DNA of 54,854 nt from Pseudomonadota bacterium (lineage in GTDB: Bacteria; Pseudomonadota; Alphaproteobacteria; Acetobacterales; Acetobacteraceae): positions 1 through 54,854 of the forward strand of contig JAJXZO010000082.1 in the NCBI GenBank assembly GCA_021780035.1, in the 5' to 3' direction. The number at the start of each line of letters is the position of its first letter. Position 1 is the stretch's first letter. Below the pieces are notes generated by a model. It did not search any database, was not told the DNA's origin, and saw nothing but the letters and a program-made list of their open reading frames with translations. The position numbers were made by a program, and so were the translations under genes. Below, piece after piece: positions 51,392 to 54,854 of this stretch.

Positions 51392-52756
51392 TCAGGATTG
51401 CTCCACCGGCAGCCAGACGGAACACGTGGTTCCCTTGGCTTCCTCGCTGGCGATGGTGAGCACGCCGCGGTGGCGGCTGACGATGTGCTTGACGATGGCG
51501 AGCCCGAGCCCGGTGCCGCCGACGGCGCGCGACCGCCCGGCATCGACGCGGTAGAAGCGTTCGGTGAGGCGCGGCAGGTGCTGCCGGGCGATGCCGAGCC
51601 CGTCGTCGGCGACGGTGAACAGCAGGCCCGGACGCGCCGGCCATCCCTGTCCGGGCGGGGCTTCCGCTAGTTCCACCCGCACGCTGCCGCCGTCGCGCCC
51701 GTATTTCAGCGCGTTGTCGATCAGGTTCTGCGCTACCTGGGCAAGCTGGTCGGCATCGCCCGCGACTTCCGGCAGCCCCGGCGCCAGCGTGAGCCGCAGC
51801 GTCACCCGGCGCCTGCCGGCTTCCGGTTCGAAGCCGGCGACCACGCGTTGCAGCAGCGCGGCCAGGTCGGCGCGTCCAAGCGGCGGCTGGTGCTCGTCGA
51901 GCTCGATGTGCGAGAGAACCAGAAGGTCGTCGATGAGGCGGTTCATGCGCGCCGCCTGCTCGGCCATGATGCCGAGGAAGCGGCTTTGCGCCGCCGCGTC
52001 GTCGGCCGCCGGCCCGCGCAGGGTGTCGATGAAGCCGATCAGCCCGGCAAGCGGCGTGCGCAACTCGTGGCTGGCGTTGGCGACGAAATCGGCGCGCATG
52101 CGGTCGAGCGCGCGCTCCCGCGTGCGGTCGGACAGCACGACGATGGCGCGGGCCCCTCCGGGGAGCGGCGGGTCGAGCAGGAAGACGCTCGCGCGCACCT
52201 CGCGCGGCATCGGCACCGGTAGTTGCAGGTCGGTCGTTTGCGGGCCCGCGCCAGCGAAGGCACGGTCGATGGCGGCGCGCATGCCGGGATGGCGCAGCAC
52301 CGCCGGGATGTCGTCGCCGAACGCTTCGCGCGCCGCCTTGTTGGCCCGGCGTGTCTGCCGGTCCTCGCCGAGCACCAGCAGCGGATCGGGCAGGGCCTCG
52401 ACGATCGCCTCGTTGGCGGTGGAGAGGCGGCCGACCTCGGCGGTCCGGGCATCGCGCGCGCGCACCAGCCGGCCGATGGCCAGCGCGATGCGCTGCAGGG
52501 CGGGGAAGCGCGGCAGTGCCAGCGGGGGGGCGCTGTCGTGCTGGCGCTCCAGTGCCGCGTGGCGCAGCGTCTCGGCGAGCAGGTGCAGGTCGCGGGCGAA
52601 GAGGGCGGCGAGCGCCATCGCCGCCGCTGCGCACGCTCCCGCCGCGGCTAGGGACGCTCCCGGCGTGGCCGAACCGGTCACCGCCAGCGCGAGCAGGGCG
52701 GCCACGGGAACCGCCGCCACGGCGAAGGATGCGCCGATGAAGGGTCCGAGGCGCAT
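51392..52756 (-). CDS. Sensor histidine kinase, PhoR-like
   Basis: Membrane sensor kinase. The 454-residue product has two N-terminal helices (about residues 7-28 and 34-55), a PAS-like region (about 105-215), the HisKA motif DFVANASHELRTPLAGLIGF with the phosphorylated His, and the HATPase domain with NLIDNALKYGRDGGSVRV, DDGLGIARQHLPRLTERFYR and GGTGLGLAIVKHIVSRH. Layout and motifs fit PhoR, the phosphate-starvation sensor. However, no phoB, pst or phoU gene is in the window, so the name is not assigned as a symbol. Downstream of an LpoA-like gene and upstream of pepN. Confidence 0.87.
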   Translation of the reverse strand: MRLGPFIGASFAVAAVPVAALLALAVTGSATPGASLAAAGACAAAAMALAALFARDLHLLAETLRHAALERQHDSAPPLALPRFPALQRIALAIGRLVRARDARTAEVGRLSTANEAIVEALPDPLLVLGEDRQTRRANKAAREAFGDDIPAVLRHPGMRAAIDRAFAGAGPQTTDLQLPVPMPREVRASVFLLDPPLPGGARAIVVLSDRTRERALDRMRADFVANASHELRTPLAGLIGFIDTLRGPAADDAAAQSRFLGIMAEQAARMNRLIDDLLVLSHIELDEHQPPLGRADLAALLQRVVAGFEPEAGRRRVTLRLTLAPGLPEVAGDADQLAQVAQNLIDNALKYGRDGGSVRVELAEAPPGQGWPARPGLLFTVADDGLGIARQHLPRLTERFYRVDAGRSRAVGGTGLGLAIVKHIVSRHRGVLTIASEEAKGTTCSVWLPVEQS

Positions 52757-52769
52757 GCTGCGCGGACTC

Positions 52770-54032
52770 TCAGGGGGCGGCCGGCGGCAACGACGCGGCC
52801 GGCGGCTGGATCATGGTGGCGCCGGGACCGCTGATCCGGAACAGAGCGAGGCTGCGCGCCACGCTGCCGTCCGGTCGCAGTGCCAGCAGCCCGTCCACCC
52901 CGGAGAATCCCTGCGGCTGGCAGAGCGCGGTGGCGCTGTACGGGCCGCTTGCCGCGAGAACCCGGCCGATCGCCGCCGCGTCGTAGGCGAAATCTGCGAC
53001 GCCGGGCGGTGGCGCGCCGTATTTGGCGGCGTACGCGGCCGCGAAGCTCGCTCGCGCCGCCGGGTCGGGTCCGGCGTACCATGCGCCGTCGAGCGTGGCA
53101 CCCTGGCGGGCCTGCGGCGCGGCCCAGATCGTCGGCCCCATCACCTGCACCTCGGGCGCGCTCACGTCGTAGTAGGGAAGGAAGGTGCTGAGCCACGCCA
53201 GATTCTCGCCGGTGGCGCCGAGCAGCAGCGCGTCGAATGGCGCGGGCGGCACCGGCTGCCTCCCCAGCGCCGCCGCTTCCCGGCGCCCGGCCGCCGTGTG
53301 CTGCGCCAGCGCCGCGCGCCGCCTCGCCTCCAGCGGGCCGCGGCGATTCGCGTAGTCGGAGACGTCGCGCATGGTGGCGGCGATGGCCTTGTTGTCGTTC
53401 TCGTAGAAACGGATGCTGGCCGGCGGGGCGCCGGCGGCCTGAACCGCCTGGGCGAGCGCGACGCCCAGCGCCCGCCCGAACGGCGTGTTCGGCAGCGCCG
53501 CGGCGAAGCGGCTCTTGTTCTGGGCGAGTTCCGCCCCGACCATCGGCTGCACCTGCTGCAGGGGCGTGATGCCGAGCGTCCAGACCCCGGGTTGCGCCAT
53601 CGTGGGGTCGTTGGTGAAGGCAAGCACCGCCGCTCCCGCCTGCCGCGCGATCGGTGCCACCGCCTGGGTTTCGCCCGCTGTCAGCGGGCCGATGATCAGC
53701 GCGTCGCCGGCGGCGATCGCGGCACTGGCGGCGGTGGCGGCGCCCTGCGGCGTGCCGCCGGTATCACGCACGTCGAGCGGCGGCGAACCGGGCGGAGAGA
53801 GCGCGAGTTGCGCGGCGTTCGCCAGCCCCTGGCCGATATCGGCGAGCGGGCCGCTGAGCGGCGCCAGCAGGGCGATGGTGTGTCCGGCCGGCGGCGGTGG
53901 AGTCGGCACGGAAACGCCGGGCGGTGCTACGCTTGGCAGCAAGGGAGTGATAGAGGGCTGCGGAGGCACGGCCTCCATGCACGCGGCCAGGGTCAGTGTA
54001 GCCGCGAGGAAAACGAATGCCCGACGAAACAT
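52770..54032 (-). CDS. Penicillin-binding protein activator-like lipoprotein (LpoA-like)
   Basis: Outer-membrane or periplasmic lipoprotein with a type 1 periplasmic-binding fold. The ATG at 54032 gives a lipoprotein signal MFRRAFVFLAATLTLAACME, with lipobox LAAC; the cysteine would be lipidated. A Pro-rich linker (about 24-60) leads to HTIALLAPLSGPLADIGQGL, the start of the binding-protein-like domain, then DALIIGPLTAGETQAVAPIA. 420 residues. Genes for LpoA-like proteins often lie next to rsmI, as here: rsmI starts on the other strand and their 5' ends overlap. Role in activating PBP1A is by family, not shown. Confidence 0.85.
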   Translation of the reverse strand: MFRRAFVFLAATLTLAACMEAVPPQPSITPLLPSVAPPGVSVPTPPPPAGHTIALLAPLSGPLADIGQGLANAAQLALSPPGSPPLDVRDTGGTPQGAATAASAAIAAGDALIIGPLTAGETQAVAPIARQAGAAVLAFTNDPTMAQPGVWTLGITPLQQVQPMVGAELAQNKSRFAAALPNTPFGRALGVALAQAVQAAGAPPASIRFYENDNKAIAATMRDVSDYANRRGPLEARRRAALAQHTAAGRREAAALGRQPVPPAPFDALLLGATGENLAWLSTFLPYYDVSAPEVQVMGPTIWAAPQARQGATLDGAWYAGPDPAARASFAAAYAAKYGAPPPGVADFAYDAAAIGRVLAASGPYSATALCQPQGFSGVDGLLALRPDGSVARSLALFRISGPGATMIQPPAASLPPAAP

Positions 54033-54854
54033 GCCCAACCCCTTCGCTTGCCGGTCCGCCCGCACCCGCAGCCGCGGCAGCCGAGCGATTTTCCGGGCTC
54101 ACCCTGGTGGCGACGCCGATCGGCAACCTGGGCGACCTTTCTCCGCGCGCGCTCGCCGCTTTGCAAGCGGCCGAAGTCATATTGTGTGAAGATACGCGTA
54201 TCACCGCTCGGTTGTGCAACACTTTCCGCATCACGGCACCACTCGTGACGCTCCATGACCACAACGAAGAACAGCGGACCGCGGAAGTTCTGCAATGGTT
54301 GCAGGCCGGCCGGAACGTGGCGCTGGTTTCCGATGCCGGTACGCCGCTGATCTCCGATCCCGGTTTCCGGCTGCTCAGGGCGGCGGTGGCGGCAGGCGCG
54401 GCGGTTTCCGCCGTGCCGGGGCCGAACGCCGGCCTGCTCGCCTTGACGCTCTCCGGTCTGCCGCCGCAGCCCTACCTGTTCCAGGGCTTCCTGCCGCCGA
54501 AAGCGGCGGCGCGGCGGGCGGCGCTGGCGAAACTGGTGGCAGCGGAGCGGGCCGGGCTCTCGGCCACGCTGGTGTTCTACGAGGCGCCGCACCGGCTGGC
54601 GGAAACGCTCTCCGATCTCGCCATGCTGCTCGGCCCGCGTCCGGCGGCGGTGGCGCGCGAACTCAGCAAGCGGTTCGAGGAGGTGGTGCGCGCGCCTCTC
54701 GATGTTCTCGCCGCGCGCTACGCCGCCACGCCGCCCCGCGGCGAGATCACCGTGGTGGTGGGCCCGGCGGAAGCCGAGGCCGCACCCGCCCCGGACATCG
54801 ACTCGCTGCTCGTGGCGGCGCTGGCCAGGGGCAGTCTGAAGCAGGCGGTGGCGG
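54017..54854 (+). CDS. rsmI: 16S rRNA (cytidine(1402)-2'-O)-methyltransferase RsmI, 3' end outside window
   Basis: S-adenosylmethionine-dependent enzyme that methylates the ribose of C1402 in the decoding centre of 16S rRNA. The ATG at 54017 has GAGGAA seven bases upstream; the frame is open to the right edge, giving 279 residues so far. An N-terminal stretch of about 25 residues is Ala/Pro-rich. Tetrapyrrole-methylase fold motifs follow: LTLVATPIGNLGDLSPRAL, CEDTRITARLCNTF, VSDAGTPLISDPGFRLL, and LVFYEAPHRLAETL. Its start overlaps that of the divergent lipoprotein gene by 16 bases, so its promoter must lie inside that gene. Confidence 0.95.
   Translation, partial: MPDETCPTPSLAGPPAPAAAAAERFSGLTLVATPIGNLGDLSPRALAALQAAEVILCEDTRITARLCNTFRITAPLVTLHDHNEEQRTAEVLQWLQAGRNVALVSDAGTPLISDPGFRLLRAAVAAGAAVSAVPGPNAGLLALTLSGLPPQPYLFQGFLPPKAAARRAALAKLVAAERAGLSATLVFYEAPHRLAETLSDLAMLLGPRPAAVARELSKRFEEVVRAPLDVLAARYAATPPRGEITVVVGPAEAEAAPAPDIDSLLVAALARGSLKQAVA

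Noticed and set aside
51564-54248. Plus-strand open frame of about 890 codons
   Set aside because: Antisense to the PhoR-like and LpoA-like genes; Ser/Arg/Gly-rich without domains.
1-54854. CRISPR arrays, insertion sequences, prophage genes
   Set aside because: No regularly spaced repeats, transposase or phage structural genes were seen on reading both strands.

Overview
The window is a dense, GC-rich bacterial chromosome segment. Gene content points to an alphaproteobacterium, most plausibly Rhodospirillales/Acetobacteraceae-like: a ccmFGHI cytochrome c maturation operon, two tRNA-Pro genes with P. bacterial CCA ends, a rplM-rpsI pair, cydAB, PhoR, YajC and an R. rubrum-type RuBisCO-like protein. 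I see no phage, insertion sequence, CRISPR array or plasmid origin, and no gene-free stretch longer than 300 bases. Species-level placement is an inference I cannot test here.

Layout. 1-3.9 kb: ccmF (5' end outside the window), ccmG, ccmH, ccmI. 3.96-4.7 kb: tRNA-Pro(GGG) followed by a frameshifted Abi-alpha (DUF4393)-like gene. 4.8-13.8 kb: a dicarboxylate symporter gene (dctA) divergent from a complete tetrathionate respiration locus ttrS-ttrR-ttrB-ttrC-ttrA. 13.9-17.6 kb: a zinc alcohol dehydrogenase, the rplM-rpsI ribosomal operon with a clear promoter and terminator, argC and a gamma-carbonic anhydrase-like gene. 17.8-20.8 kb: a cytochrome bd operon with two very small subunit genes, cydP-cydA-cydB-cydX, behind a 14-bp perfect palindrome. 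20.8-24.7 kb, minus strand: two XdhC half-proteins, a MocA-like nucleotidyltransferase, a RuBisCO-like protein overlapping a cupin gene, and a GNAT acetyltransferase. 24.9-33.7 kb: a DUF192 protein, tRNA-Pro(UGG), and a group of acid-sugar/keto-acid enzymes (HpaI-type aldolase, UxaA-type dehydratase, old yellow enzyme, FAH-family hydrolase, 2-hydroxyacid dehydrogenase, ThDP enzyme, P1 peptidase). 33.7-41.3 kb: a phosphatase, an EamA exporter, chorismate mutase, a lone hypF, an NDUFAF6-like protein, sodB, yajC, a DUF815 ATPase and a small conserved protein. 41.3-46.2 kb: cell-surface polysaccharide genes (sugar aminotransferase, membrane NDP-sugar dehydratase, polyprenyl-phosphate sugar-1-phosphate transferase) and a secreted two-repeat protein. 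46.2-54.9 kb: MarR regulator, leucyl aminopeptidase, a small conserved protein, pepN, a PhoR-like kinase, an LpoA-like lipoprotein and rsmI (3' end outside the window).

How it fits together. The respiratory genes form a theme: cytochrome c maturation, a high-affinity quinol oxidase for low oxygen, and tetrathionate reductase with its own two-component sensor suggest an organism that switches between low-oxygen respiration and tetrathionate respiration. TtrC would pass quinol electrons to TtrB and TtrA, and DctA would supply C4-dicarboxylates as electron donors. The RuBisCO-like/cupin pair matches the gene pair of the methylthioadenosine-isoprenoid shunt described in Rhodospirillum rubrum, which would recycle a polyamine by-product to a DXP precursor and release methanethiol. 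The most unusual items are that pair, the ttr locus with an inverted repeat at the ttrR/ttrB junction, the frameshifted DUF4393 gene beside a tRNA, and the orphan hypF.
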